A DNA stretch of 64,000 nt, taken from the NCBI GenBank assembly GCA_019359235.1, contig JAHHHT010000006.1, positions 271,758 through 335,757 of the forward strand, given 5' to 3'. Below are positions 8,159 through 16,739 of the stretch, piece after piece (position 1 is the first letter of the stretch; the number at the start of each line of letters is the position of its first letter). The DNA is from Oscillatoria princeps RMCB-10. Lineage in GTDB: Bacteria; Cyanobacteriota; Cyanobacteriia; Cyanobacteriales; Oscillatoriaceae. Below the pieces are notes generated by a model, which saw only the letters and a program-made list of their open reading frames with translations, was not told where the DNA came from and did no database searches. Position numbers and translations under genes: made by a program.

Positions 8159-9922
8159 ATGCAAAAAATTCTAGCATTGAGTTTGTTGTTAGGGTCTGTA
8201 ATTATGTCTCCAGTTCGGGCAGAACAAGTTCGGGCAGAACAACCGCTTTTTGTGGCGTACCCACCGGCTGACCACAAGACTGTATCAGACCGGATTTTCT
8301 TCATAGGCACAGCGCCGCCGAATGGGGAAGTGCTGGTGAATGGCAAGGCGATTGAGCGCAGTCCAGCCGGCCATTTCGCCCCCAGTTTTCCCCTGCAGCT
8401 GGGAGAAAATGAATTTACGCTGCGCTATGAAAACCAAGAACTAAAAATTAAGGTGACGCGGGAGTCGGCAGCGCCGGTACTGCCGGTGGGGCTGGGATTT
8501 GCAGAAAATTCTCTCACACCGGCAGTCGATATTGCCAGAATGCCGGGAGAGTTGATTTGTTTTGGCGCGGTGGCACCGGCAAACGCTACGGTTTCCGTGC
8601 GCCTCGGCAATCTAACCATTCCCCTGATACCGCAGTCGCAAGCAGAACTGCCGGCGAATAGCGCCGTGCTGACGGGGCAAAATCAGCCGGCCACATCAGG
8701 TGGAGACTACCGGGGCTGTGCGGTGGCACCGGCAGCAGCGGGGGATTTGGGCCAACCCCAGTTCCAGCTGGCGCTCAATGGCCAGACAAAAACCCAAGTA
8801 GGGCCAGGGAAAATTTCGGTGCTGTCGCCGGTGCCGGTGGAGATTGCTGAGGTGACGGCAGATGCCGGTGTGGCGCGAACCGGCGCGAGTTCCGATTATT
8901 CTCGCCTGACGCCTTTGCCCAAAGGAACGCAGGCGGCGATTACTGGGCGCGAGGGCGAGTGGGTGCGTCTGGATTACGGCGCGTGGATAAATCAAAAGGA
9001 AGTGCGCACCTTCACTGGTGGGGTTCCGCCTCGCTCGCTGATTCGCGGGATCTCTTCCCGTGAGGTTGGCGACGCCACAGAGGTGAGATTCCCGCTGCAG
9101 GTGCCGGTGCCGGTGACTGTGCGCCAAGGCACCAGCACCCTGACGCTGACGCTGCACAACACCACCGCCCAAACAGACACGATTCGCCTCGATGATAACC
9201 CGGTGATTTCTCGTCTCGACTGGCAGCAGGTTGCGCCCGGACAGGTGGAATATACTTTTAATCTCAAATCCCAGCAGCAGTGGGGCTACAAATTGCAATA
9301 CGAGGGCACAACTTTGGTGCTGTCTTTGCGGCACCCGCCGGCAAAGAGCAGTGGAGATCAGCCCCTTGCCGGTGTTAAGATTGTGCTCGATCCGGGGCAC
9401 GGCAGCAAGGAAGACCTTGGTGCCAAAGGGCCGAATGGCTATCCCGAAAAAGACGTGACCCTGATTGTCTCGAAGCTCTTGCGAGATGAGCTGGTCAAGC
9501 GCGGGGCGACGGTGTTCATGACGCGGGAGGGGGATGAGGATTTGTTTCCCCAAGACCGGGTGGTGATGATTGAAAAACAGGAGCCAAACCTCGCTCTTAG
9601 CGTGCATTACAATGCTTTGCCCGATAGCGGGGATGCCATGAACACTAAAGGCGTCGGGATGTTTTGGTATCACCCCCAAGCGGAAAGCTTGGCGATGTTT
9701 TTGCACAACTATTTGGTGGACAAATTGAGCCGGCCTTCTTATGGGGTGTTTTGGAATAATCTGGCGCTGACTCGTCCGGCGGTGGCTCCATCTGTACTCC
9801 TGGAATTGGGGTTTATGATTAATCCGTTTGAGTTTGAGTGGATTGTGAATCCGGAGGAGCAGGAAAAATTGGCGGCGGCGCTTGCGGATGGCATCGTTGA
9901 GTGGGTTGCCAATTCCCGATAA
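8159..9922 (+). CDS. N-acetylmuramoyl-L-alanine amidase (exported)
   Basis: This 587-residue exported enzyme should cleave the amide bond between MurNAc and the stem peptide of peptidoglycan. ATG 8159 is chosen because it opens a clean signal peptide (MQKILALSLLLGSVIMSPVRA) and follows GAGGGCGG. The frame is open upstream to 8081. A 15-bp duplication repeats VRAEQ at the cleavage region. The middle has an SH3-like segment (~220-290) and a beta-rich AMIN-like region (~300-400). The C-terminal Amidase_3 domain shows the zinc ligands: LDPGHGS, the Glu of PEKDVTL and the His of SVHYNA, with a catalytic Glu in LLELGFMINP. This matches cyanobacterial AmiC-type amidases involved in septum or cell-wall remodelling. 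The symbol is left blank because paralogues cannot be separated here. Confidence 0.93.
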   Translation: MQKILALSLLLGSVIMSPVRAEQVRAEQPLFVAYPPADHKTVSDRIFFIGTAPPNGEVLVNGKAIERSPAGHFAPSFPLQLGENEFTLRYENQELKIKVTRESAAPVLPVGLGFAENSLTPAVDIARMPGELICFGAVAPANATVSVRLGNLTIPLIPQSQAELPANSAVLTGQNQPATSGGDYRGCAVAPAAAGDLGQPQFQLALNGQTKTQVGPGKISVLSPVPVEIAEVTADAGVARTGASSDYSRLTPLPKGTQAAITGREGEWVRLDYGAWINQKEVRTFTGGVPPRSLIRGISSREVGDATEVRFPLQVPVPVTVRQGTSTLTLTLHNTTAQTDTIRLDDNPVISRLDWQQVAPGQVEYTFNLKSQQQWGYKLQYEGTTLVLSLRHPPAKSSGDQPLAGVKIVLDPGHGSKEDLGAKGPNGYPEKDVTLIVSKLLRDELVKRGATVFMTREGDEDLFPQDRVVMIEKQEPNLALSVHYNALPDSGDAMNTKGVGMFWYHPQAESLAMFLHNYLVDKLSRPSYGVFWNNLALTRPAVAPSVLLELGFMINPFEFEWIVNPEEQEKLAAALADGIVEWVANSR

Positions 9923-9935
9923 ATTAAGTAAGCCC

Positions 9936-9968
9936 AGAAACCAGGTTTCTTCAAGAAACCTGGTTTCT
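9936..9968. repeat. AGAAACCAGGTTTCT palindrome
   Basis: Two 15-bp inverted arms (AGAAACCAGGTTTCT/AGAAACCTGGTTTCT) flank a TCA loop. It lies 13 nt after the amidase stop and may serve as a bidirectional transcript-end hairpin between convergent genes. Confidence 0.8.
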
Positions 9969-10038
9969 TGATTCCCAGCGCACCCTGCAAAGCCAACCGG
10001 CGGCGAGTGTGGGGGCGGGTTGAGGTGCCGCACTCTCG

Positions 10039-11055
10039 CTAACGCACCCTACTGCTGTTCCAAATCGGAAGTTTGTTAACTGCGTCGAGTGTTAACCCTA
10101 CATAGGTACTCCCGTTTTGGCTGCAAATCTCTTCACCAAAATAACCTTTAGGGCCATCATGGGCTTGGGGGCCAATGTTAATTTCAGTATAGCGCCCGTG
10201 CAGACGCGCTTGATTGTAGGGGGAAGCAATATTCCACAGCCAGCGCGTCGGAAACACAATCCCGCCTATATCGTCAATCGGGTCTCGGTCGCCGTGCAAG
10301 TGGTACAGCCGCTGGCTCGCATCAAATCCATTGGTGCCGTGGAAGACACCACCCAGAGAAACGACGGTGATTTCTGCGTTTAGCCATTTCTTAAGATAAG
10401 TAGCTGCGCCCAGGGAAACTTGCACGCCACCGCTCGTACCGAGGAGAATGATTTTAAGAGGTCGGTCGGGGGAAGCAGGTAGGGGAGCCTTGGCATTCAT
10501 CCGGCTGACAATTGCCTTTGCAATCCCCTGATTGTAAACCGGAGCGTAGCGAGGATCTGCGGAAATTGCGAAGCGCCAGAGATTGCGGATTTGAATCAGC
10601 ACACTAGCTATTTCTAACCCAGCTTTTGGGTGTCGGGCAAAGCGCCACAGCGGAGCCATCAGTCGATCCCCTCCCAGACTCTTGTTCGCCGCTGAGTAGG
10701 GAAAAACATCCGCAACCGTTACGCAGTTCGGATGAAGCTGCTGCAAGCTATTTAGAAAAAAGGTCTCACCCGGATCTAATTCATCTGCAGAAAAATCCCC
10801 CACTCCGGGGAGAAAGATAATATAACAATTTTTATTGGCAGATTTTGCGGCTGTCTTGGCTATCTTTTGGGCTGGCGGAAGTTGGGGCCGGTTCTCCCTC
10901 AAACCCAAACTCTCCGCTCCTTCCCTCAGCCACCACACCAGAGTTCCCAACGGCGATATCGTTCCCGAAATTAGGAGTGCGATGCCGGCGAGCATCAAGA
11001 CATTCAAGGTTCTCTTCCGAAGCCACAGAAGTGTGCGCCCTGTTCCCTGAAGCAT
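10039..11055 (-). CDS. Membrane-anchored alpha/beta-hydrolase-like protein
   Basis: This is a 338-residue protein. Residues ~17-42 form an N-terminal membrane anchor (LNVLMLAGIALLISGTISPL). Residues ~75-320 look like an alpha/beta hydrolase: beta strand YIIFLPGVGDFS, nucleophile elbow LGTSGGVQVSLG (Ser of G-T-S-G-G), and candidate acid and base residues in GDRDPIDDIGG and AHDGPKGYFG. It is likely anchored to the plasma or thylakoid membrane; the substrate is unknown. The last codons (SRVR-stop) are encoded by a GTAGGGTGCGTTAG repeat, so a repeat insertion appears to have replaced the original C-terminus. It is convergent with the amidase gene. Confidence 0.75.
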   Translation of the reverse strand: MLQGTGRTLLWLRKRTLNVLMLAGIALLISGTISPLGTLVWWLREGAESLGLRENRPQLPPAQKIAKTAAKSANKNCYIIFLPGVGDFSADELDPGETFFLNSLQQLHPNCVTVADVFPYSAANKSLGGDRLMAPLWRFARHPKAGLEIASVLIQIRNLWRFAISADPRYAPVYNQGIAKAIVSRMNAKAPLPASPDRPLKIILLGTSGGVQVSLGAATYLKKWLNAEITVVSLGGVFHGTNGFDASQRLYHLHGDRDPIDDIGGIVFPTRWLWNIASPYNQARLHGRYTEINIGPQAHDGPKGYFGEEICSQNGSTYVGLTLDAVNKLPIWNSSRVR

Positions 11056-11147
11056 TTAATAACCTTCCCTGCGAAAAGGCATTTTTGTCAGTCAATCGCT
11101 CCGGCGAGGTTGGCTGACCTTTTTGCGCTAGTTGTCTTACTGATATA

Positions 11148-11306
11148 CTATAATAACCCAAGTTGCAACCTACAAGGTCTTTGCATCCAGATCCCCCCAA
11201 ACCCCCCTTAAAAAGGGGGGCTTTGAAAATTCCCCCCCTTTTTAAGGGGGGGCTAGGGGGGGATCTCGCCTGACTCACTTGTAGGTAGCAACTTGAATTA
11301 TAATAG
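11148..11306. mobile_element. MITE-like element with 29-bp inverted ends
   Basis: The left end (11148-11176) and right end (11278-11306) are imperfect inverted repeats: CAAGTTGCAACCTACAAG opposite CTTGTAGGTAGCAACTTG, with AT-rich outer bases. The ~100-bp core holds C-tract/G-tract hairpins of the GATCCCCCC...AAAAAGGGGGG type. There is no coding capacity. The element lies between divergent genes and ends 37 nt before the Yip1-like start, so it may supply promoter sequence. Confidence 0.7.
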
Positions 11307-11343
11307 CGAATTTGTCAAGAGCTGTCAGCGGCAGGGACGCAAC

Positions 11344-11910
11344 ATGAGTGACGGAGAGTCAAGAGTAAGTTTCAGAGCCACCCTCAGGAGCGCACTGGCT
11401 TTGGATGGACATTTTTACGAAAATGCCAGAAATACTTATGGTAACCGCCGGATAGCCCGAAGGATAGTAATTTTAGCAGCACTCTCCCACATGCTGGGCA
11501 GCGCGGTGATTTTGCTGATTAATTTGGCACCTATCCCCGTCCTGACTTTAGCACTTCTGCTGGATGGCCTCAGCGTGGTGGGAGGTTATTTTTTCTGGAC
11601 GCGAACTATTGCCAAGATCGGTCAGTGGCTGAAACCGAATCACGTCACCTATGAAGAGTTGCTGATTCCTATTGGCTTTGCCTACGCTCCGCAAGTGCTG
11701 AACTTTTTAACGCTGGTTCCCTTTCTGGGACAGCCGATTGAGCGGGTATTATCCGTCTGGAGTTTGCTGGCTGTGATTGTTGCTGTCCGCCAAGGTTTGG
11801 ATATTACCACTCTTGGCTCTGGGCTCATCTGTTTGGCCGGCTGGCCGGTGATTCAGCTCACTATTGGCTTTGTGCAAGTCTTTCAGCAGGAACTTGTGAA
11901 GCGTTTTTAG
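11344..11910 (+). CDS. Yip1-family-like membrane protein
   Basis: This 188-residue integral membrane protein starts at ATG 11344 (MSDGESRVSFRATL), chosen over the upstream codon at 11293 because that one falls inside the MITE-like element. A cytosolic N-terminus with FYENARNTYGNRRIARRI is followed by about five hydrophobic segments (VILAALSHMLGSAVILLI, VLTLALLLDGLSVVGGYFF, LIPIGFAYAPQVLNFL and others). The pattern and the IGFAYAPQVLNF motif fit Yip1-domain proteins common in cyanobacteria. Their molecular function in bacteria is not established. The gene is divergent from the hydrolase-like gene. Confidence 0.75.
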   Translation: MSDGESRVSFRATLRSALALDGHFYENARNTYGNRRIARRIVILAALSHMLGSAVILLINLAPIPVLTLALLLDGLSVVGGYFFWTRTIAKIGQWLKPNHVTYEELLIPIGFAYAPQVLNFLTLVPFLGQPIERVLSVWSLLAVIVAVRQGLDITTLGSGLICLAGWPVIQLTIGFVQVFQQELVKRF

Positions 11911-11940
11911 GAGGTGGGGAATTTGGGCGTCACCGCACGG

Positions 11941-11968
11941 GTTGTAGGGCTAAAGCCCAACTACAAAC
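11941..11968. repeat. GTTGTAGGGCTAAAGCCCAA repeat
   Basis: This short inverted repeat contains GGGCTAAAGCCC. Two tandem copies of the same element in the other orientation lie at 41703-41756. The remaining spacer to 12149 shows no gene. Confidence 0.7.
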
Positions 11969-12149
11969 CGCTTGTGCTAAACTGACTTATACCAGACTCA
12001 CGCCAACCCAGCCGGTTATGTCTCTCGCCAAAGATATAGAAACAGCCAAAGATATCCGACGAGAGTAGTTCTTAAATTACTGGGCTTGCGTTACTCCCCC
12101 ACAAAAGCGTTTGCGATCTAATAATACGGTGATTCGCCCTTCTCTCCCT

Positions 12150-12665
12150 CTAATTTTCTACACTCCACTCTTCACCCCCAGGTAACTGAGCTAAATACTC
12201 ATCGATCGCAGCCGGCAGCTCCTTGGCTGCGTGGCTGTATGTCAGACCTAGCAAACCAGTTGCAGTCAGTATGAGCTGCGGTTTATCCAGCATCTCTGAC
12301 AGTTGAGCGCGACTCAGGCGTCCATTCATAACTTCCAGACTCGCAGGACGAATCGCTAACTCAATTGCCTTTTCCAGAAATGGCTCCCATTCATCCGGTT
12401 TGATGTAGTAAGATGTTTGATTTTCTTTGATATTTAGCTCTTTAATCTCAACAACTGAATTTTCAATTGAAGCCGCCCAAGAATTGGTTAAGCGCCGCTC
12501 AACTTGGTTTTTAATCAAGTGAACCATCAGCCTGATTAAAAAGGATTGGATATTCCGCAGAATTGCTTGTTTGCTCATGCTCTCTATATCGTCCACGATT
12601 GCCAAAGCATCTGCGTACCGCCCTTCCACAATGCTATTTCTGAGGTCTATTAATTCCTGAGTCAT
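12150..12665 (-). CDS. DUF29 family protein
   Basis: This 171-residue soluble helical protein begins MTQELIDLRNSIVEGRYADA. The conserved blocks SIVEGRYADALAIVDDIE, AILRNIQSFLIRLMVHLIKN and RLTNSWAASIENS are characteristic of DUF29, a family greatly expanded in cyanobacteria with no assigned biochemical function. The C-terminal half (SRAQLSEMLDKPQLILTA...) is typical of the longer DUF29 version. It is monocistronic and lies downstream of argZ on the same strand. Confidence 0.88.
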   Translation of the reverse strand: MTQELIDLRNSIVEGRYADALAIVDDIESMSKQAILRNIQSFLIRLMVHLIKNQVERRLTNSWAASIENSVVEIKELNIKENQTSYYIKPDEWEPFLEKAIELAIRPASLEVMNGRLSRAQLSEMLDKPQLILTATGLLGLTYSHAAKELPAAIDEYLAQLPGGEEWSVEN

Positions 12666-12794
12666 CTTTATTGCCTTCCAGATTTGACTCTGCCCTTGCT
12701 AATTATAGCGCAGCCCCGGCATCGAAGCCAGCAGTTTATCAACCGCAGCAAAAATAATATAAAGGGCGGGCGAGAACGCCCGCCCCACAAATAT

Positions 12795-14909
12795 CTACAC
12801 AGTCGCAGGGACTGGGTAAGGAGCCGTCAGCAGATCCAGGTGCTTCACCAGCAAGCTGAGGAACAAGCCGACATCCGTAACCACGCCAATGGATTCAATC
12901 GAACCCCGATCGCTGAGTTTTGTCACCACTGCGGGGTTGATATCCACACACACCATCTTCACGCCAGCCGGCGTCATATTCCCCACGCCGATCGAGTGCA
13001 GCATCGAGGACAGCATCAAAATCATGTCCGCGCCTTGCAACAGGCGGGCGTACTCTTCTTGAGCCTTAATCAGATCCATCTGGGTGTCCGGCAGGGGGCC
13101 ATCATCGCGGATAGAGCCGGCGAGGCAGAAAGGCACGTTATTTTTCACGCACTCGTACATCACCCCACGGGTGAGCATCCCTTGCTCCACAGCAGCGGCG
13201 ATACTCCCACACCGGCGGATCGTGTTAATCACCTTCAAGTGGTGCCGGTGTCCGCCGCGAACCGCAACCCCCCGCTTCATATCCACGCCCAAGGAAGTGC
13301 CCATCATCGCTTGCTCGATGTCGTGGACGGCGATCGCATTCCCGCCTAAGAGCGCTTGCACGTAGCTTTCCCGGAGCAGGCGAGACAGGTGTTCCCCGCC
13401 GCCGGTGTGGATCACCACCGGCCCAGCTGTCACAACCACCTTGCCGGCGCGATCCCGGATTTGCCGCAATTCCCACGCCACTTGCTCAACCACCAATTCC
13501 ACGCGGCGCTCGCTGGAAACGCTTCCCGACATAAAGCTGAATTCCTGGCTATTGCGCTGCTCGCGAGATTCTGGCTTGCGCACGGTGCGGATGCCAACCA
13601 CATCCACCACCACCTCTTCCCCGACTTCCAAATCCCGCAGGATTTTGCAGCGAGCCACCGGCCCAGATAAGGTGTGGGTGATGGCGATTGCCCCATCCAT
13701 GCGCTGATTTTGCACCCGCACCCACTGTCCGCTCACCCGCACTTCAGTCGGATAGATAGTGCTGACATAGAAGTCATCGGGAGCCACACCGGCAATCAGC
13801 ACCGGTTCTAGCTTGGCATCGCGCTCGTCTTCAGGCAGATTCACCGCGCCCAAGTCGATCAGCTGAGCCAGGATCTCTTCCATTACGTCGTGGGAAGGAG
13901 CCGACACCTTCACCTCTGCAGAGGAAGTGCTTTGTTTTTGCTCTCCCAAATTGAAATTCAGCACTTGGAAACTGCCACCAGCTTCCATAATCCTGTCTAA
14001 AGCGCGGCTGATCAAACCCGTGTCCAGCAGGTGCCCTTCCAGGCGAACGATGCGGCTTTCCACCGGCACATTGGCGTGGCGCTCTTCCCGCACCGGCTCA
14101 GTCACCCGCAGCGTCAGGCACTTCGCCGCCCCCCCTGCTTTGAGAAATTCCGTCAGCTGCGTTTCGACAACTTCAAACCCAACTGCGGCGAGACGCGCCT
14201 TAAGCTCGTCACTCGCCAAGTTCATCACCACAATTTTGTCGATGTTGACGGCGTTGCAGGCAAACTTTACCGCATCCGCTTCCCCAATAGCAATCCGCTT
14301 TTCTGGCGGAACCCGCATTTCAATGATGCGGTTGGAGTAGAAATCAAACGCCGGCGGGTAGTAGAGCAAATAGCCGCCGGTCAGGGGACAGAAGCAGGTG
14401 TCCAGGTGATAGAAGCGCTCATCGACCAGCTGCAGGGACACCACTTCGATGTCGAGCCATTTTGCCAGATAGGGGTGAGAGTCGAGTTCCGAGCGGAAGC
14501 CGTATCCCGCCCACAGCCACCGCCCCTCCCGATCCAGCAGCGCATCGCCCGCTCCTTCAAAGGGCAAGTCTTTCGGCAGTTCGTGCACCGTGTAGCCTTT
14601 TGACTCGAACCACTCTTTGAAGAAGGGCTCCTCGCCTTGTCGCTCTTTGTGGAAAAAGCGGCTGAGCACCAGATTGTCTCCCAGTACCAGACCGGCGTTT
14701 GCCGTAAACACCATATCTGGCCAGCCCTGCTGGGGGTTGACTAAATCAACCACGGCCCGATCTTTGAGAATATAGTAAAGCTTTTGCCACTGCTCGACGG
14801 CCCGATCCCGCGAGGACTTGTGGATATTGCCCTCCATCCACGGATTAATCACATAATCCACATCGTAGTGGTCGGGGGGGCACATGAGGAAGCGAATGGA
14901 ATCGTTCAT
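12795..14909 (-). CDS. argZ: Arginine dihydrolase ArgZ/AgrE
   Basis: This 704-residue enzyme converts arginine to ornithine, CO2 and ammonia, feeding the cyanobacterial ornithine-ammonia cycle and cyanophycin breakdown. In Anabaena AgrE the C-terminal domain also converts ornithine to proline. ATG 14909 (MNDSIRFLMCPPDHYDVDYV) gives the family length of ~700; the frame runs open for 117 codons further upstream. The N-terminal amidinotransferase fold shows the key residues at family positions: N71 in VFTANAG, H168 in FYHLDTC and C264 in GGAAKCLTLR. The C-terminal half is the LOR/SDH-like region with a nucleotide-binding-like fold (VVTAGPVVIHTGGGEHLSRL). There is an HIP1 octamer inside the gene. 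The upstream spacer 14910-15245 shows no other gene. Confidence 0.95.
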   Translation of the reverse strand: MNDSIRFLMCPPDHYDVDYVINPWMEGNIHKSSRDRAVEQWQKLYYILKDRAVVDLVNPQQGWPDMVFTANAGLVLGDNLVLSRFFHKERQGEEPFFKEWFESKGYTVHELPKDLPFEGAGDALLDREGRWLWAGYGFRSELDSHPYLAKWLDIEVVSLQLVDERFYHLDTCFCPLTGGYLLYYPPAFDFYSNRIIEMRVPPEKRIAIGEADAVKFACNAVNIDKIVVMNLASDELKARLAAVGFEVVETQLTEFLKAGGAAKCLTLRVTEPVREERHANVPVESRIVRLEGHLLDTGLISRALDRIMEAGGSFQVLNFNLGEQKQSTSSAEVKVSAPSHDVMEEILAQLIDLGAVNLPEDERDAKLEPVLIAGVAPDDFYVSTIYPTEVRVSGQWVRVQNQRMDGAIAITHTLSGPVARCKILRDLEVGEEVVVDVVGIRTVRKPESREQRNSQEFSFMSGSVSSERRVELVVEQVAWELRQIRDRAGKVVVTAGPVVIHTGGGEHLSRLLRESYVQALLGGNAIAVHDIEQAMMGTSLGVDMKRGVAVRGGHRHHLKVINTIRRCGSIAAAVEQGMLTRGVMYECVKNNVPFCLAGSIRDDGPLPDTQMDLIKAQEEYARLLQGADMILMLSSMLHSIGVGNMTPAGVKMVCVDINPAVVTKLSDRGSIESIGVVTDVGLFLSLLVKHLDLLTAPYPVPATV

Positions 14910-15245
14910 AAAATGAAGCTGTAACGGGTTATACTTCCGCTGATCGAATCTGCAGTGCAGCCTCCGCAAAAACCACTCCTTTCCTCTGGAACAAGCAGTG
15001 GCTCCAAGATCGGGGGCTGACTGGCGGCTTAACGGCCAGCGGTCTATTCTATCACAGTGCCGTGCCGGTGTGTGAGCCGGCAGCGCTCTTTCGCCGGCTT
15101 TTTGGCGGCGGTCGGGGCGGAGGAGCTGGGTAGACGCCAAGACGCCAAGAGCGTGTGGGAGAGAGGTAGAGGGAAGCTGGCGATCTCGGCATTGGCCAGC
15201 CACTGTCCGCCGGCAGTTCCCCCTAGGAGCGCCCTTCCCGGCGGG

Positions 15246-15396
15246 TATAGCAGCAGTCATATTGGTTAGGACATCAGTGGCCTAGGGATAAAAGGCGTAG
15301 GACAGGCGTTCCCTCCGATCCTAATGTCCTAATAAAAGGCGTAGGACAGGCGTTCCCTCCGATCCTAATGTCATAACCTAAGTGAATACTGCTATA
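15246..15396. mobile_element. MITE-like element with internal 44-bp tandem repeat
   Basis: The ends 15246-15274 and 15368-15396 are imperfect 29-bp inverted repeats beginning TATAGCAG. Inside are two direct copies (starting 15288 and 15332, period 44 bp) of ATAAAAGGCGTAGGACAGGC followed by GTTCCCTCCGATCCTAATG. There is no coding capacity. It lies between argZ and the RTX gene terminator. Confidence 0.7.
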
Positions 15397-15413
15397 CTGG
15401 CAACCGCGCCGGC

Positions 15414-15453
15414 AAGAAAAAACCCCCTCTCAGTTTTGCTGGTGAGGGGGGTT
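15414..15453 (-). terminator. Rho-independent terminator of the RTX gene
   Basis: On the minus strand AACCCCCCTCAC...GAGAGGGGGTT forms a stem followed by TTTTTTCTT. It lies ~80 nt after the stop of the RTX gene. Confidence 0.8.
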
Positions 15454-15529
15454 AGTGAGTGTATCCTGAGGAGCCGGTTGGGCAGTGCCCAACCCACCTA
15501 ATTCACACAGTCATTCCGCAAGCGAAAGC

Positions 15530-16363
15530 CTAGACGAATGTGAAATCTGTGGCCAGAGATACCGCTGTTTGGTCAACCAAAACACCGATGACATCAGTGC
15601 CCTTCATAACATAGCCATCCGCAACGGTGGAGCTGCCGGCTCCCGGCTCGAATCCAGTGAGCAGCGAATAGTCACTTGCAGTTCCAAGCAGTTGGATTTT
15701 ATCTTCAGCAACCACAAAGTCTTGAATAATTGCCCAGGTATTGCCTTGGTAGAAGACGCCGGTGGAATCGCCCAGCACAAAAGTATCGGCTCCCAGCCCA
15801 CCGGTTAAAGTGTCAACCTCCAAATACATGTTCGTGCTGGTTGCGCCGGTGAGTTTATCATTTCCATCACCGCCATCAAGGCTGTCGGAACCCGTTCCGC
15901 CCAGCAGGTTATCGTTCCCAGCGCCTCCTGACAGGGTATCATTATCTTCGTGACCCCACAATTGGTCGTTCCCATCGCCGCCCAACATCAAGTCGTTCCC
16001 CGTGTGGCCGTACAGTTCGTCGTTCTCAGTGCCGCCATCAAGGGTATCGTTACCGAGTCCGCCATAAAGCAGGTCGCTACCAGAATTTCCTAATAGGCTA
16101 TCGTTCCCGGCGTCGCCCCACACCCGGTCGTTACCAACGTTGCCCAATATCGTGTCGTTACCTGCGTCTCCCCACAGATAGTCGTCACCAGACCAACCAT
16201 CTATAAGGTCATTGCCATCACCGCCGCGAATCGTGTCATTGGCGGTATAACCAAACAGCGTATCATTTCCGCCAAGACCATCCATATCGATGGATTCTGC
16301 GCCTTTCCAATACTGTGAATCGGCAGCAGCTGTTCCTGTCCAAGTTGCGTTTGTGATTGCCAT
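15530..16363 (-). CDS. RTX (hemolysin-type) calcium-binding protein
   Basis: This is a 277-residue acidic protein. Residues ~28-175 are about fourteen nonapeptide repeats of the GGxGxDxLx type (for example GGDGNDLID, GGLGNDTLD, GGAGNDNLL), which form a calcium-loaded parallel beta roll. The C-terminal region (VDTLTGGLGADTFVLGDSTG ... IIQDFVVAEDKIQLLG) is the usual ending of cyanobacterial RTX proteins and acts as a type I secretion signal region. There is no N-terminal signal peptide, consistent with type I secretion. No catalytic domain is present, so it is probably a structural extracellular or S-layer-like protein. No type I transporter gene is adjacent. Confidence 0.93.
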   Translation of the reverse strand: MAITNATWTGTAAADSQYWKGAESIDMDGLGGNDTLFGYTANDTIRGGDGNDLIDGWSGDDYLWGDAGNDTILGNVGNDRVWGDAGNDSLLGNSGSDLLYGGLGNDTLDGGTENDELYGHTGNDLMLGGDGNDQLWGHEDNDTLSGGAGNDNLLGGTGSDSLDGGDGNDKLTGATSTNMYLEVDTLTGGLGADTFVLGDSTGVFYQGNTWAIIQDFVVAEDKIQLLGTASDYSLLTGFEPGAGSSTVADGYVMKGTDVIGVLVDQTAVSLATDFTFV

Positions 16364-16739
16364 TTTATGGAGTGCTTATTGCTGTACTGCTACAATCTGT
16401 CACGATATTCAAAAGGTATTCCGGAAAATTCGGTAAAATTTTATCGAAACTATGCTAGGACTCACCTATTTGCCCGGTTAAGGCCACGGGGTCGCTCCCC
16501 CCTGACTTCAAACAGTGGGTGCTTTTCAAGATAAGACCGGCAAGCATCGGACAGAGGGGGAAAAATTCCGATTTTGGGCATCCGGGCTTTCCCGCAATCG
16601 GGATCTTTCACTATCCGGAGGCTAGAAATAAGCGTCCGTATGGTTCACAATGAATATTTGGGCGCTACCGGCGTCTGTCACGGACGCAATCAATGGCGTC
16701 TTGACCGCAAGGACATACCTAACGAGCAGACTCTTTACC
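16364..16739. other. Intergenic region between divergent genes
   Basis: This spacer should hold the promoters of the RTX gene (minus) and the FAD oxidoreductase (plus). No RNA gene or repeat of the window's families was recognised. An alternative oxidoreductase start, ATG 16650, lies within it. Confidence 0.35.

Noticed and set aside
8696..10033. Long 445-residue frame opposite the amidase gene
   Set aside because: It is the antisense shadow of a clearly identified amidase. Its product is Arg/His-rich with no motif.
12684..13349. 221-residue plus-strand frame
   Set aside because: It is antisense to argZ and His-rich, with no recognisable family.
14910..15260. N-terminal extension of the argZ frame
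   Set aside because: ArgZ/AgrE orthologues begin at the MNDSIRFLMC-type start. The upstream sequence is Arg/Ala-rich, and it would run into the MITE-like element.
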